A stretch of DNA of 64,000 bases from Clostridiales bacterium. Lineage in GTDB: Bacteria; Bacillota; Clostridia; Lachnospirales; Lachnospiraceae. The DNA is taken from contig JAHZAT010000088.1 of assembly GCA_019423795.1 (NCBI GenBank), positions 14,420-78,419 on the forward strand, written 5' to 3'. Position numbers and translations under genes: made by a program. This document shows, in pieces, positions 25,931 through 34,341 of the stretch. The notes beneath the pieces were generated by a model. The model ran no database searches and had not been told where the DNA came from. It was given only the letters and a program-made list of their open reading frames with translations. Positions within the stretch are counted from its first letter, which is position 1. Each line of letters begins with the position of its first letter.

Positions 25931-26824
25931 ATGGAACTTAAGATATACAATCCACAGGAAGAGGGATTTCTGAAAGAGATTGACTGGAACTATGAAGAGT
26001 TAAAAACAGAAATCCAAGGAAAAGTAAATGATTACATGAATCTGGTTTATACAGCGGATCAAGTAAAAGATGCAAAAAAAGATCGTGCAAATCTTAATAA
26101 ATTTGTGGAAGCTTTAGAGAGCAAACGAAAAGAAATAAAAAAACAGATTACAGAACCATATTCAGCATTTGAGAAACAAGAGAAAGAACTGATTGGTATT
26201 GTTAATAAAGCAATTACAAATATTGATACGCAGATCAAAGGATACGAAGAAGCAACAAGACAGGAAAAACTTGAAAAGGTCAAAGAAATCTATGCAAAAA
26301 CAATCGGTGGACTCGCTGACGTAGTAACGTTTGACAAAATTTTTAAGGAGTCCTGGTTAAATGTATCAACAACGTTTAAATCAATCACAAAGGAGATTAC
26401 AGAAATTCGTGACAAGGTTGACAATGATTTATTCGTCATAAATGCAGACACAAGTTCCTTTGCTTATGAGATGAAAGAAGAGTATCTAAAGAACTTTGAT
26501 CTTACTGCAGCAATCAACAAAAAACAAAAATTAGAGGAGACAGCGAAGCAGAAAGCAATATACGAGGAACAACTAAAGCAGGAAGAGCAACAAAGAAAAC
26601 AACGATCACAAGAAGAAGCAAAGAAAGTAGTATTTGCAGGCAAAAGCAAAGAAAAGCCAGTAAAAGCACAGAAATCAGTAAATAAGACAGGAGAAAAAAT
26701 ATCAACAATCACATTCCGATGTACTGTAAAAGAACATAACTTTAAAGAAGTTAACGCAAGACTTAGTCTAGTACAAAAAGTATGTGAAGAATTTAAAATC
26801 ATAGATCCAAAGGAGGAATTATAA
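25931..26824 (+). CDS. DUF1351 protein of the recombination cassette
   Basis: 297 residues, strongly helical and coiled-coil rich (residues 40-120 and 185-235), with the MELKIYNP start and TEPYSAFEKQEKEL segment typical of DUF1351. The C-terminal 60 residues form a small beta-containing domain. It sits between YqaJ and RecT; a role as recombination accessory factor is inferred from position. Confidence 0.8.
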   Translation: MELKIYNPQEEGFLKEIDWNYEELKTEIQGKVNDYMNLVYTADQVKDAKKDRANLNKFVEALESKRKEIKKQITEPYSAFEKQEKELIGIVNKAITNIDTQIKGYEEATRQEKLEKVKEIYAKTIGGLADVVTFDKIFKESWLNVSTTFKSITKEITEIRDKVDNDLFVINADTSSFAYEMKEEYLKNFDLTAAINKKQKLEETAKQKAIYEEQLKQEEQQRKQRSQEEAKKVVFAGKSKEKPVKAQKSVNKTGEKISTITFRCTVKEHNFKEVNARLSLVQKVCEEFKIIDPKEEL

Positions 26825-26825
26825 A

Positions 26826-27803
26826 ATGGCAGTTGGAAACAGTTTAGCAAACAGGACAAAAACACAGTCCACAAAAACAGGAATCACAACATTTCTTAAT
26901 AGCATGGCCGTAATATCAAACATTGATCAGGCATTGGGGAAGGATAATAGACAGCGTTTTATTACAGGAGTGATTTCAGCAGTAAATAATAATGAATCAC
27001 TAAAAGAATGTACAAACCAGTCTATTCTTTCAGGATCTTTGTTGGGAGAATCTTTAAAATTATCACCTTCTCCACAATTAGGGCATTACTATCTTGTACC
27101 TTTTAATGATAAAAAGTATGGAAAAATTGCTCAATTTCAGTTGGGGTACAAAGGATATATTCAACTTGCGATTAGATCAGGACAGTATCGTAAGCTTAAT
27201 GTACTGGCAATAAAAGAAGGTGAACTTGAATACTTTGACCCACTCAATGAAGAAATCAAAATTAATTTGATGATTGACAAATGGGATGAACGAGAAGAAG
27301 CACCAACGATGGGATATTATGCAAGCTTTGAATTGACCAACGGATTCAGAAAAGCAATTTACTGGTCCAAGAAACAGATGATGTCGCATGCAGATAAATA
27401 TTCAGCAGCATTTTCAAAGGATGCGACAAAGATTAACACAAAATACGGAACAAAAGAAAAAGTATCTTTTGAAGACTATGAAGTAGGAAATTATGATCCA
27501 AAAGATTCATGGATGTATTCTTCCCACTGGTACAAGGATTTTGATCAGATGGCATATAAAACAATGCTTCGCCAGTTGATCAGTAAATGGGGAATCATGA
27601 GCATTGATATGCAGAATGCAATGGAATCTGATATGGCGGTGATCCATGAAGATGGAACAAAAGATTATGCAGATACAGTTTCAGAAGAAAATATTGTATT
27701 AGATCAGGATCTGCAGGAAGCAGTAGAGGAAACGACAGAACCAGAGAAACAGGAACCGCAGGAAGAAACAGCAAAAGAAGAACCACAGCAGTTCTTTAAA
27801 TAA
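26826..27803 (+). CDS. recT: RecT single-strand annealing protein
   Basis: 325 residues, RecT/Redbeta superfamily: LKLSPSPQLGHYYLVPF and FQLGYKGYIQLAIRSGQYR are the conserved core. The C-terminus is acidic with Glu/Gln-rich repeats, as usual. It anneals single strands produced by the YqaJ exonuclease. It starts one base after the DUF1351 stop. Confidence 0.94.
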   Translation: MAVGNSLANRTKTQSTKTGITTFLNSMAVISNIDQALGKDNRQRFITGVISAVNNNESLKECTNQSILSGSLLGESLKLSPSPQLGHYYLVPFNDKKYGKIAQFQLGYKGYIQLAIRSGQYRKLNVLAIKEGELEYFDPLNEEIKINLMIDKWDEREEAPTMGYYASFELTNGFRKAIYWSKKQMMSHADKYSAAFSKDATKINTKYGTKEKVSFEDYEVGNYDPKDSWMYSSHWYKDFDQMAYKTMLRQLISKWGIMSIDMQNAMESDMAVIHEDGTKDYADTVSEENIVLDQDLQEAVEETTEPEKQEPQEETAKEEPQQFFK

Positions 27804-27820
27804 AAGGAAGGAGCAATACA

Positions 27821-28246
27821 ATGAAGCATTTTAATTTAGAGGAGTTTGCAGGAGGGAAGCTTTCAGTACAGCTCAATAAGGCTTTAGAAAAAGTCACTGA
27901 AAACATTCAGGATCCCAACACAGATGCACAGAAGGTAAGAAAGATTAATGTGTCAATCTCTCTTCGTCCAAATGATGAGAGAAATTTTGTATCAACTACA
28001 GTTGAAACGAAGTTAAGTCTTGCACCAGAGCTTGGAGCTACAACAGCCCTGAGTATGGGACGTGATCTCCGTACCGGAGAGGTTGAAGCGATCGAGATTT
28101 TTAACCAGATTCCGGGACAGATGAGTGTCAATGATGTGATTGATCAGGAAGAGGAAGAGCCACAGAAAGCCTTTGATCCGGACACTGGGGAAATCTACGA
28201 ACCAAGCAACAAAGTAATTGATTTAAGAAAAGCAAAACAGGCATAA
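27821..28246 (+). CDS. Hypothetical early phage protein (141 aa)
   Basis: Mixed alpha/beta protein with VRKINVSISLRPNDERNFV and an acidic C-terminal linker ending IDLRKAKQA. No family was recognised with certainty. It follows recT after 17 bases with an AAGGAG site, within the same operon. Confidence 0.65.
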   Translation: MKHFNLEEFAGGKLSVQLNKALEKVTENIQDPNTDAQKVRKINVSISLRPNDERNFVSTTVETKLSLAPELGATTALSMGRDLRTGEVEAIEIFNQIPGQMSVNDVIDQEEEEPQKAFDPDTGEIYEPSNKVIDLRKAKQA

Positions 28247-28265
28247 AACAGGAGGATACATAACA

Positions 28266-29012
28266 ATGGATAATACATTTTTAAGAGAAGCAATCGAAAA
28301 GATCGAAGAATTGACAGACAGTGCAAGAGAGCCACACGTTGTAAAAATCGCAGGAAAGACTTATTGCGATAAATCTATGTCACGATATGACAGAGAAGAG
28401 TTTGCAGAACCATTGACAGCTACAAGTCTTAATTCTCTGATTGATTATATCAGTGGAAAGAGTGAAGAGTTAAGAGAATCTATGATCATTCACGTAGAAT
28501 CTCCAACAAGAGTAAGATTACTATCTGGTCTTACACAGGAAAGAAATCGAGAAGAATTATTCCGCGTAGGTACAAATCCAAATGGTTTTGATTTCGATCA
28601 TTACTATGATCAGGAAGCGTTTGTAATCAACATGCAGACTGCCTTTAAACAGAGTGATGAAACAGAACTGATTCTTTCAGTTGCTGGAAATGTAGAAAAT
28701 AAAACAGTGGCCAACTATGGAGATGATGGAGTCAGCCAGAAAGCTACGATCACAAAAGGTATTGCAGGAAAAGAAGATGTGATCGTACCGAATCCGGTAA
28801 CGCTTCGTCCATATCGTACATTTTTGGAAGTAGAACAGCCAGAAAGCAAATTTATCTTCCGAATCAGTGAAGGTTCTAACGGAGAACCATTATTCAAACT
28901 TGTTGAAGCTGATGGTGGTCTCTGGAAGTATGAAGCAGTAGATGCTATCAAGAAATATTTAACAGAGAATTTACCGGAAGAACTGTTAAAAGTGATCACG
29001 ATCATCGGGTAG
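28266..29012 (+). CDS. DUF2303/YfdQ-like phage protein
   Basis: 248 residues. NPVTLRPYRTFLEVEQPES and the preceding beta-rich central part resemble the DUF2303 family, found in phage early regions; function unknown. AGGAGG precedes the ATG. The neighbours are a recombination cassette and RusA. Confidence 0.6.
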   Translation: MDNTFLREAIEKIEELTDSAREPHVVKIAGKTYCDKSMSRYDREEFAEPLTATSLNSLIDYISGKSEELRESMIIHVESPTRVRLLSGLTQERNREELFRVGTNPNGFDFDHYYDQEAFVINMQTAFKQSDETELILSVAGNVENKTVANYGDDGVSQKATITKGIAGKEDVIVPNPVTLRPYRTFLEVEQPESKFIFRISEGSNGEPLFKLVEADGGLWKYEAVDAIKKYLTENLPEELLKVITIIG

Positions 29013-29017
29013 CAGTT

Positions 29018-29446
29018 ATGGAGACAGTTAGATTTACAGTCCCTGGTGCACCGAAAGGAAAAGCCAGGGCAAGAACTGTCCGTAGTAAAAAAGGTGGAAC
29101 ATTCTCATATACGCCAGAAGGTACTATGTTATACGAGAATTTGATCAAGTGCTGTTACAGGCAGGAATCAAACAACATCATTTTTAATGACGGACAGCCC
29201 TTAAAAGTAACGATCATAGCTTATTATCCGATCGTTAAGAGTACAAGCAAGAAAAAGAAACAACAGATGTTGGAAGACCTTATGTTTCCAACGAAGAAAC
29301 CAGACATTGATAACATTGCAAAAAGCATTCTGGATGCTTTGAATAAACTAGCATACAGGGATGATACGCAGGTTGTAACGCTGCATATGGAAAAGCATTA
29401 TGCAGAGGACCCACGAGTTGAAGTAGAGATAGAAGAAATATTATAG
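29018..29446 (+). CDS. rusA: RusA-family Holliday junction resolvase
   Basis: 142 residues with VPGAPKGKARAR at the N-terminus and the catalytic acidic cluster TKKPDIDNIAKSILDALN...YRDDTQV. It resolves branched DNA formed by phage recombination or replication. Five bases separate it from the preceding gene. Confidence 0.92.
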   Translation: METVRFTVPGAPKGKARARTVRSKKGGTFSYTPEGTMLYENLIKCCYRQESNNIIFNDGQPLKVTIIAYYPIVKSTSKKKKQQMLEDLMFPTKKPDIDNIAKSILDALNKLAYRDDTQVVTLHMEKHYAEDPRVEVEIEEIL

Positions 29447-29464
29447 AGGAAAGGCGGTGTTCTA

Positions 29465-30331
29465 ATGGGCCGTAAACCCAAAACAGGACTAGATTACTTT
29501 CCTAAAGATGTCGATTATTACGACGATTTTAACATCATGGATCTGATGAACGAATATGGTCCATTAGGACAGACCATCTATGATGTTGTTCTATGCATGA
29601 TTTATCATGAAGGATATTACCTGGAAGTGCCTAAAATGGAGCAGTTAGCGGTAAAAATAATCAAAACCATTGGTAACCGCTGGGTAAAGAAAAAAGACTT
29701 TGTGTTACAAGTAATTCATTATTGTGCGGAGATAGGTCTTTTCGATCAAGACCTCCTGAATCAAAATGTTATTACCTCTGTTGGAGTTCAGCGACGCTAT
29801 AAAGAAGTGACTGTTAGGAACAAAGTCGATAGAAGTAAATATTGGTTGATTGATGAAAACGGTCAACCTTTATTAAATGCACCACAAAATAGCATTTCTG
29901 CAACAGAAAAAGATATTTCTGCAACAGAAAAAGATATTTCTGCAACAGAAAAACGACAAAAGGAAAGTAAAGTAAATAAAAATATATATTATAGCAATCC
30001 AGATCTGAACAGAGAGTTCTGTCTTTATCTTGATATGAGGAATCATACTGGACCAACATTATCTGCGGAACAGATCAATGCCTTGAAAGAAGAACTTGAT
30101 TCTCTGGCTGAGAACGATTCTGATAAGTTGGGCATTGTAAGAAAAGCATTTGGTGGAGGATATAAGAGTTTCTTCCCTACATCAAAGAAACGGAAGAAAT
30201 CAACACCGAAACCAAAGAAAGAAGAAACTATACACAATTTTACACAACGAGAAGTGAAAGATTGTGAGTTTGAGAATCTGGAGAAGAAGCTATTAAAGAA
30301 ACAATTAGGAGGTGACATAACGTATGGATAA
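29465..30331 (+). CDS. DUF4373-domain replication protein
   Basis: 288 residues. The N-terminal about 120 residues (GLDYFPKDVDYYDDFNIMDL) are DUF4373, the winged-helix type domain of phage replication initiators. A linker made of three ISATEK repeats follows, then a C-terminal basic region. The repeat DNA is iteron-like (29896-29950), so origin and initiator may coincide. No DnaC-type loader gene follows; helicase loading must come from the host or from unrecognised genes. Confidence 0.75.
   Translation: MGRKPKTGLDYFPKDVDYYDDFNIMDLMNEYGPLGQTIYDVVLCMIYHEGYYLEVPKMEQLAVKIIKTIGNRWVKKKDFVLQVIHYCAEIGLFDQDLLNQNVITSVGVQRRYKEVTVRNKVDRSKYWLIDENGQPLLNAPQNSISATEKDISATEKDISATEKRQKESKVNKNIYYSNPDLNREFCLYLDMRNHTGPTLSAEQINALKEELDSLAENDSDKLGIVRKAFGGGYKSFFPTSKKRKKSTPKPKKEETIHNFTQREVKDCEFENLEKKLLKKQLGGDITYG
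29896..29950 (+). repeat. Three 21-bp iterons, candidate replication origin
   Basis: TTCTGCAACAGAA, itself a palindrome with arms TTCTG and CAGAA, recurs at 29896, 29917 and 29938, exactly 21 bases (two helical turns) apart, inside the replication gene. Phage origins often lie in the initiator gene. Origin function is inferred. Confidence 0.55.
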
Positions 30332-31055
30332 TTTAATTCCTGTTAACTACGATACAGAAGAACCAACAGTATCAGCAAGGGATTTACACGAAGCACTTGA
30401 GATTAATAAAAGATTCTCAGCTTGGTTTGAATCAAATTCACAAGGATTCGTAGAAAACGAAGATTTTACAAGCGTACTTACAGGTACGGTTGTAAACAAT
30501 GGAGCACAACGCGAACTACAGGATTATAAAATGTCTGTAGATATGGCAAAACATATTTGTTTAATGTCCAGAACTGAAAAGGGAAAACAGATTAGACAGT
30601 ACTTCCTTGACTTAGAAAAAGCCTGGAATACACCAGAACAGATCTTTGCGAGAGCATTAAAGATGGCTGATAGAACAATAGACAAATTAAAGACAGAGAA
30701 AGCTGCATTGATTGAAGACAATGAACGTATGAAGCCTAAAGAAATCTTTGCTGATGCAGTAACAGCGAGTAAAGATTCTATTCTGATCGGAGATTTAGCA
30801 AAAATTCTTAAGCAAAAAGGAATTGATATTGGTCAAAACAGACTGTTTCAAAAACTCAGAAATAACGGATATTTAATTCAAAGAAGAGGTCCAAGTTGGA
30901 ATATGCCAACACAAAAGAGCATGGAAATGGGATTGTTTGAAGTTGAAGAAAGAACGATCACAAATCCGGATGGAACGACAAAGATCAGAAAGACTACAAA
31001 GGTCACTGGTAAAGGGCAGCAGTATTTTATTAATAAGTTGCTTGCTGCAAGCTAA
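30324..31055 (+). CDS. Phage antirepressor (AntA + KilAC domains)
   Basis: 243 residues. Residues 10-85 are AntA (ARDLHEALEINKRFSAWFES), 130-240 the KilAC/ANT DNA-binding domain (AKILKQKGIDIGQNRLFQKL). Such proteins counteract the immunity repressor on induction. It overlaps the replication gene by eight bases and is followed by hairpin 2. Confidence 0.88.
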   Translation: MDNLIPVNYDTEEPTVSARDLHEALEINKRFSAWFESNSQGFVENEDFTSVLTGTVVNNGAQRELQDYKMSVDMAKHICLMSRTEKGKQIRQYFLDLEKAWNTPEQIFARALKMADRTIDKLKTEKAALIEDNERMKPKEIFADAVTASKDSILIGDLAKILKQKGIDIGQNRLFQKLRNNGYLIQRRGPSWNMPTQKSMEMGLFEVEERTITNPDGTTKIRKTTKVTGKGQQYFINKLLAAS

Positions 31056-31068
31056 GAAAAAAATGAAG

Positions 31069-31218
31069 CATCCGGTTGATCTCTGTCCGTAGCAACCAAC
31101 AACCAAGATTGTTGTAAAAAGTCGTAGTAATAGTCGTGGTAGTTGTGGGGGTCGGGATGATCTTAAGCGACAGGACGTAAAAAGATGATCACATATGCGG
31201 ACAGAGATCAGCCGGATG
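31069..31218 (+). repeat. Long hairpin 2 (21-bp stem, 108-nt loop)
   Basis: Arm 31069-31089 (CATCCGGTTGATCTC...) pairs with 31198-31218 over 21 positions with a single G-U and no mismatch. The left arm shares CTCTGTCCG with hairpin 1. The loop contains smaller pairings (CAACAA/TTGTTG) and G-rich tracts. There is no ORF and no terminal T run. A further CTGCCCA/TGGGCAG hairpin (31288-31307) lies directly before the next ribosome site. Confidence 0.7.
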
Positions 31219-31319
31219 GACTGAATTATATACCACAGTAACTATTAACCGCATAAGAAACAACCCAATGTATAAGCCATGAGCCTGCTGCCCAAGGCAG
31301 TGGGCAGAAAGGAGAACTG

Positions 31320-31538
31320 ATGGTAGATTACAGCAAAGGATTTAAAAGACGTGTTGTACAGTTATGGATCCAACATGGTATGTCCACAAATGAGATCAGC
31401 AGAACATCAGGCATCGATCATAAGACATTGATGAGGTGGTATAAGCGTTTCTACCCTGAGATAACAGGGGGGGGCGAGACAAAACACGAAGGTTTGCAGT
31501 GGCATTATGTAGGCAATTGTGCCGGATATCATAAGTAA
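31320..31538 (+). CDS. HTH miniprotein A (transposase-OrfA-like DNA-binding domain)
   Basis: 72 residues. YSKGFKRRVVQLWIQHGMST followed by NEISRTSGIDHKTLMRW is a homeodomain-like HTH as in IS OrfA proteins, but no catalytic partner exists nearby. The last residues, LQWHYVGNCAGYHK, share the pattern WHxxGxxAGxx with miniprotein B. AAAGGAG precedes the ATG. A conserved tail in both proteins argues that they are functional regulators rather than transposase debris. Confidence 0.65.
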   Translation: MVDYSKGFKRRVVQLWIQHGMSTNEISRTSGIDHKTLMRWYKRFYPEITGGGETKHEGLQWHYVGNCAGYHK

Positions 31539-31548
31539 AGGAGTATGA

Positions 31549-31786
31549 TCAGACAGCTTAACTTTCTATCTGATTAAGATTCTTCAAGTAACTATTAACG
31601 AAGCAAGCAAACATAAACATATTTTTTCAGGTTTTTTGTATTTTTATTTTTCACAAACTAGATTTGGTATTACAATTTTTCAACAAATCGCGAAACGAAG
31701 AATCACAGCAGTTTATATGATCAAGCAAAGAATAAGGAGAAAGTGATCAGTATAAGCTGTTTCAGGTAGAAAGTTAAGCTGTCTGA
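31549..31786 (+). repeat. Long hairpin 3 (25-bp stem, 188-nt loop)
   Basis: Arm 31549-31573 (TCAGACAGCTTAACTTTC...) pairs with 31762-31786 over 25 positions with one G-U and no mismatch. It fills the gap between the two HTH genes. AGTAACTATTAAC at 31587-31599 repeats the sequence at 31237-31249 beside hairpin 2. The loop is AT-rich and carries no supported ORF. Confidence 0.7.
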
Positions 31787-31795
31787 GAAAACGAT

Positions 31796-32044
31796 ATGAG
31801 ATATAAAGAAAATTTCAAGAAAGGAATGGTACGACTGATCATCTCAACAGGGATAAGCTATAAGAAGCTGTCAGAGCTGACAACGATCAGCCAGCCAACA
31901 TTGAAAAAATGGGATGATGAATACCGGCAGGAGTGCCTGGATGAGAAGAAGAGAGAAACTGAGAGACTAAAGAAGCAGGAAGAAGAGAGCATGAGATGCA
32001 CGGCGTGGCACCAGTATGGATCCGGTGCAGGTCGGTTTGAGTAG
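31796..32044 (+). CDS. HTH miniprotein B (paralogue of A)
   Basis: 82 residues: YKENFKKGMVRLIISTGISY then KKLSELTTISQPTLKKWDDE (HTH), a charged helix, and the tail AWHQYGSGAGRFE, matching the tail of miniprotein A. The ATG lies ten bases after hairpin 3 and lacks a clear ribosome site, so the hairpin could control its translation. Function unknown. Confidence 0.6.
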   Translation: MRYKENFKKGMVRLIISTGISYKKLSELTTISQPTLKKWDDEYRQECLDEKKRETERLKKQEEESMRCTAWHQYGSGAGRFE

Positions 32045-32056
32045 AAGGAGATAAAA

Positions 32057-32419
32057 ATGACAGAGCAAAAAGAACAAGAGATCGTAGATAGAGTTGAAAA
32101 GAGAGTTTTAGAAAAACCCGAAAAGAGTGTATGTAAAGAAGATACACAGAAAGTATTACAAGAACCAAGAAATAAATGGTTTAAAGATGCAAATGGATTC
32201 GGAACAGATTCATTAATGGCAAATGCATTGGGAAATTCATTCATAGCATGGAGTGCATGGGAGCAGATTCGGCGATTAACATGTGTTGCTTGCGGAAAGA
32301 AATATGTAAGGCAGCTTACAGAAGACGATCATGCAGAAGAGGTATGTGAGCAGATTTGCCAGACAATTTATGATATTGCAATGATGAGAAAGAAGGATGA
32401 TCAGAATGGGGAAGCTTGA
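32057..32419 (+). CDS. Hypothetical phage protein (120 aa)
   Basis: Charged N-terminal helix, then SFIAWSAWEQIRRLTCVACGKKYV with a CxxC pair, and a helical C-terminus. GAAGGAG precedes the ATG. It overlaps the next gene by 14 bases. Not recognised. Confidence 0.6.
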   Translation: MTEQKEQEIVDRVEKRVLEKPEKSVCKEDTQKVLQEPRNKWFKDANGFGTDSLMANALGNSFIAWSAWEQIRRLTCVACGKKYVRQLTEDDHAEEVCEQICQTIYDIAMMRKKDDQNGEA

Positions 32420-32936
32420 TAAAGAACAAGAAGCCAGAATGGCAGGAATGGCATATGCGTTAGGCATTGCAGAAAAAAAGGGAATTGATGGATTAAGAAA
32501 AGAGCTTCAGATGCGAGGAGCATTGAGAGTTGGACTTCTGATCGACAACGACAGATTAGATAAAGCTTTTGAAATCCTAGCAACAACACTCTATGGAAAC
32601 ATCATGACAACAGCATTTTCAGCACTGGCAGATAGCGAAGGCTTTGGAGAAAAGAGGCTTCGAAGATTCAAAGAGGCATATGATCATAAATCCATGTGCC
32701 TGGTATCTCTGGATCAGTATGCAGAACATTTTGTAACATTTGAAGACATGGCAATTGATTTAAAGAAACGTTATAACATTGACATGAATGCAGAAATGAT
32801 TGCATCAAACCAGGAAGTGATCGATAAAGGGCGAAGAGTGTTACCGAATGTAATCAAGTTATTGGAGCATGAAAATCAGCACGAAGCAGCAGACGTATTA
32901 AGAGAGCATTTACATGAGGCGGTGGCAGTATGGTAA
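32406..32936 (+). CDS. Hypothetical phage protein (176 aa, helical)
   Basis: Starts MGKLDKEQEARMAGMAYALG; all-helical, with a C-terminal LPNVIKLLEHENQHEAADVL segment. Not recognised; it overlaps both neighbours slightly, so it is part of the operon. Confidence 0.6.
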   Translation: MGKLDKEQEARMAGMAYALGIAEKKGIDGLRKELQMRGALRVGLLIDNDRLDKAFEILATTLYGNIMTTAFSALADSEGFGEKRLRRFKEAYDHKSMCLVSLDQYAEHFVTFEDMAIDLKKRYNIDMNAEMIASNQEVIDKGRRVLPNVIKLLEHENQHEAADVLREHLHEAVAVW

Positions 32937-33091
32937 ACAAGAAAGAATTTAAAGGCTACATCTGTGAGATCACAGGCAAGCAAATTAAGGACATGAAGCT
33001 GTGTCCGGACAAGGAGCAGAAGCTAAGGGTTCGGATCAAGTGTGATGATAGTTGTATTCATTGTGAGAAGGAAGTGATTGATAATGACTGA
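32930..33091 (+). CDS. Cys-rich miniprotein (53 aa)
   Basis: Begins MVNKKEFKGYICEITGKQIK; cysteines in CEIT, LCPD, KCDDSC and HCEK could bind a zinc ion. It overlaps the previous stop by seven bases and the next start by eight. Function unknown. Confidence 0.55.
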   Translation: MVNKKEFKGYICEITGKQIKDMKLCPDKEQKLRVRIKCDDSCIHCEKEVIDND

Positions 33092-33146
33092 CGAAGAAAA
33101 AAGAAAGGAAGTTGATGACGAAATGCAGAAAGACCGTTTCTATTAA
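33084..33146 (+). CDS. Possible 20-aa peptide
   Basis: MTDEEKRKEVDDEMQKDRFY, preceded by AAGGAAGTG and overlapping the previous gene. Its charge pattern and coupling support translation, but length makes it uncertain. Confidence 0.35.
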   Translation: MTDEEKRKEVDDEMQKDRFY

Positions 33147-33218
33147 TTGTTAAAGAAAGTTAAGGAACAACTAATATATCAATTAATACATCAACTAAGA
33201 GATTAAGGAGAAGAGAAT

Positions 33219-33656
33219 ATGAATTTAGAAGAAACTATCAAATACACAAGAAAAAAAGCAGAAGAAATGGCAACAAAAAGCGTTGAATTATTTCCAAGTT
33301 GCGAGGGCAGAAAATACTTAGATTGTGCGGAAGAATATTATCAACTTGCAGACTGGTTGGAAGAGCTGAAAGAGTTGAGGAAATACAAAGAAAAATATAG
33401 ATGGCACAATGTAAAAGAACATCCAGATGATTTGCCAAATGGCAACTATCTTAAAGGGGTATGGTTTGATGTGATTTTATTTAAAATTAAAAATTCTCCA
33501 ACAAGATTAAATATGCAGTATTGCGAAGATTTAGGGTTTGGCTTTTACCAGAGTAGTAAAAATAGTAGGAGAAAATTTATTACAGCAGGCGAAGCAAACT
33601 TAACCGAAGTGGTTGCATGGCGAGAGATTGAAGAATTTGAAAGCGAGGAAGAATAA
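33219..33656 (+). CDS. Hypothetical phage protein with DUF551-like C-terminus
   Basis: 145 residues: an N-terminal helical part (residues 1-60), then a region ending VVAWREIEEFE that resembles the C-terminus of DUF551 proteins. TAAGGAG precedes the ATG. Function unknown. Confidence 0.55.
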   Translation: MNLEETIKYTRKKAEEMATKSVELFPSCEGRKYLDCAEEYYQLADWLEELKELRKYKEKYRWHNVKEHPDDLPNGNYLKGVWFDVILFKIKNSPTRLNMQYCEDLGFGFYQSSKNSRRKFITAGEANLTEVVAWREIEEFESEEE

Positions 33657-33678
33657 TGGATAGAGGGGTGTTAAGAAT

Positions 33679-33777
33679 ATGATTATTGGGTTTTTAAGCG
33701 GATTATTTATCGGATCAGTTGCAGGAGTGGCAGTAATGTCACTCTGTAGTGCAGCGAAAGAGAGGGATGAGTTATGA
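33679..33777 (+). CDS. DUF3789-like single-helix membrane peptide (32 aa)
   Basis: MIIGFLSGLFIGSVAGVAVM followed by a short charged tail (KERDEL) matches the DUF3789 type seen in Firmicutes phages. The stop overlaps the next start. Confidence 0.55.
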   Translation: MIIGFLSGLFIGSVAGVAVMSLCSAAKERDEL

Positions 33778-34109
33778 CAAGAGATCAGAAGATATGGAGA
33801 TTAAATAGATATTGCGTTAATCATCAATGCAATCGACAAGAGTGTGGAATTTATCAAGAATGTTCTGCTAGTGGTGGAAAATTTTTTGAAAATTTAGATG
33901 ATACAAAAATCAATGAATTGTATAGCAAACTGTTTGGAACATCAATTACCGACAGGCTGACAGGAGTAATAACAGTAAGCGATGATCTGAAAAAAGTAAA
34001 ACAAGAAATGTGCGACGGTTATTGTGTGTATAAAAAAATGACACCGCATTTTGATGAAACAAGTGCAGGAGCATGCATATTATGCCCACTGAAAAATTAT
34101 AAGGAGTGA
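33774..34109 (+). CDS. Cys-rich hypothetical protein (111 aa)
   Basis: Eight or more cysteines, clustered at CVNHQCNRQECGIYQEC and near the C-terminus CDGYC and CILCP, suggest metal binding at both ends with a helical middle. It overlaps the preceding gene by four bases. Confidence 0.55.
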   Translation: MTRDQKIWRLNRYCVNHQCNRQECGIYQECSASGGKFFENLDDTKINELYSKLFGTSITDRLTGVITVSDDLKKVKQEMCDGYCVYKKMTPHFDETSAGACILCPLKNYKE

Positions 34110-34116
34110 TACATAA

Positions 34117-34341
34117 ATGGGATATCAAGATTGTCCATGCGTAAACTGTGATCATAAAGCAGATGGAGAGAAGAGAGTTGCATGTAGAAAGAAATGCACT
34201 GAATTTACTGCATGGAAGTTGAGTATGCAGGCAATAAGGCAAAAGAAAAAAGAAGATAAAGACAAATACTATTCGACAACCAAAGGGAAGTTTTACAAAA
34301 GAAACCTGATGAAGCAAAAAGGTGGAAGAAAGATATGGTAG
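34117..34341 (+). CDS. Cys-rich basic miniprotein (74 aa)
   Basis: MGYQDCPCVNCDHKADGEKR and CRKKC form a likely zinc knuckle; the C-terminal half is Lys-rich (KKKEDKDKYYSTTKGK), suggesting nucleic-acid binding. Not recognised. Overlaps the next gene. Confidence 0.55.
   Translation: MGYQDCPCVNCDHKADGEKRVACRKKCTEFTAWKLSMQAIRQKKKEDKDKYYSTTKGKFYKRNLMKQKGGRKIW

Noticed and set aside
31320..32044. Insertion sequence remnants
   Set aside because: HTH parts resemble IS OrfA, but no DDE domain, and the shared tail and intact frames argue for phage regulators.
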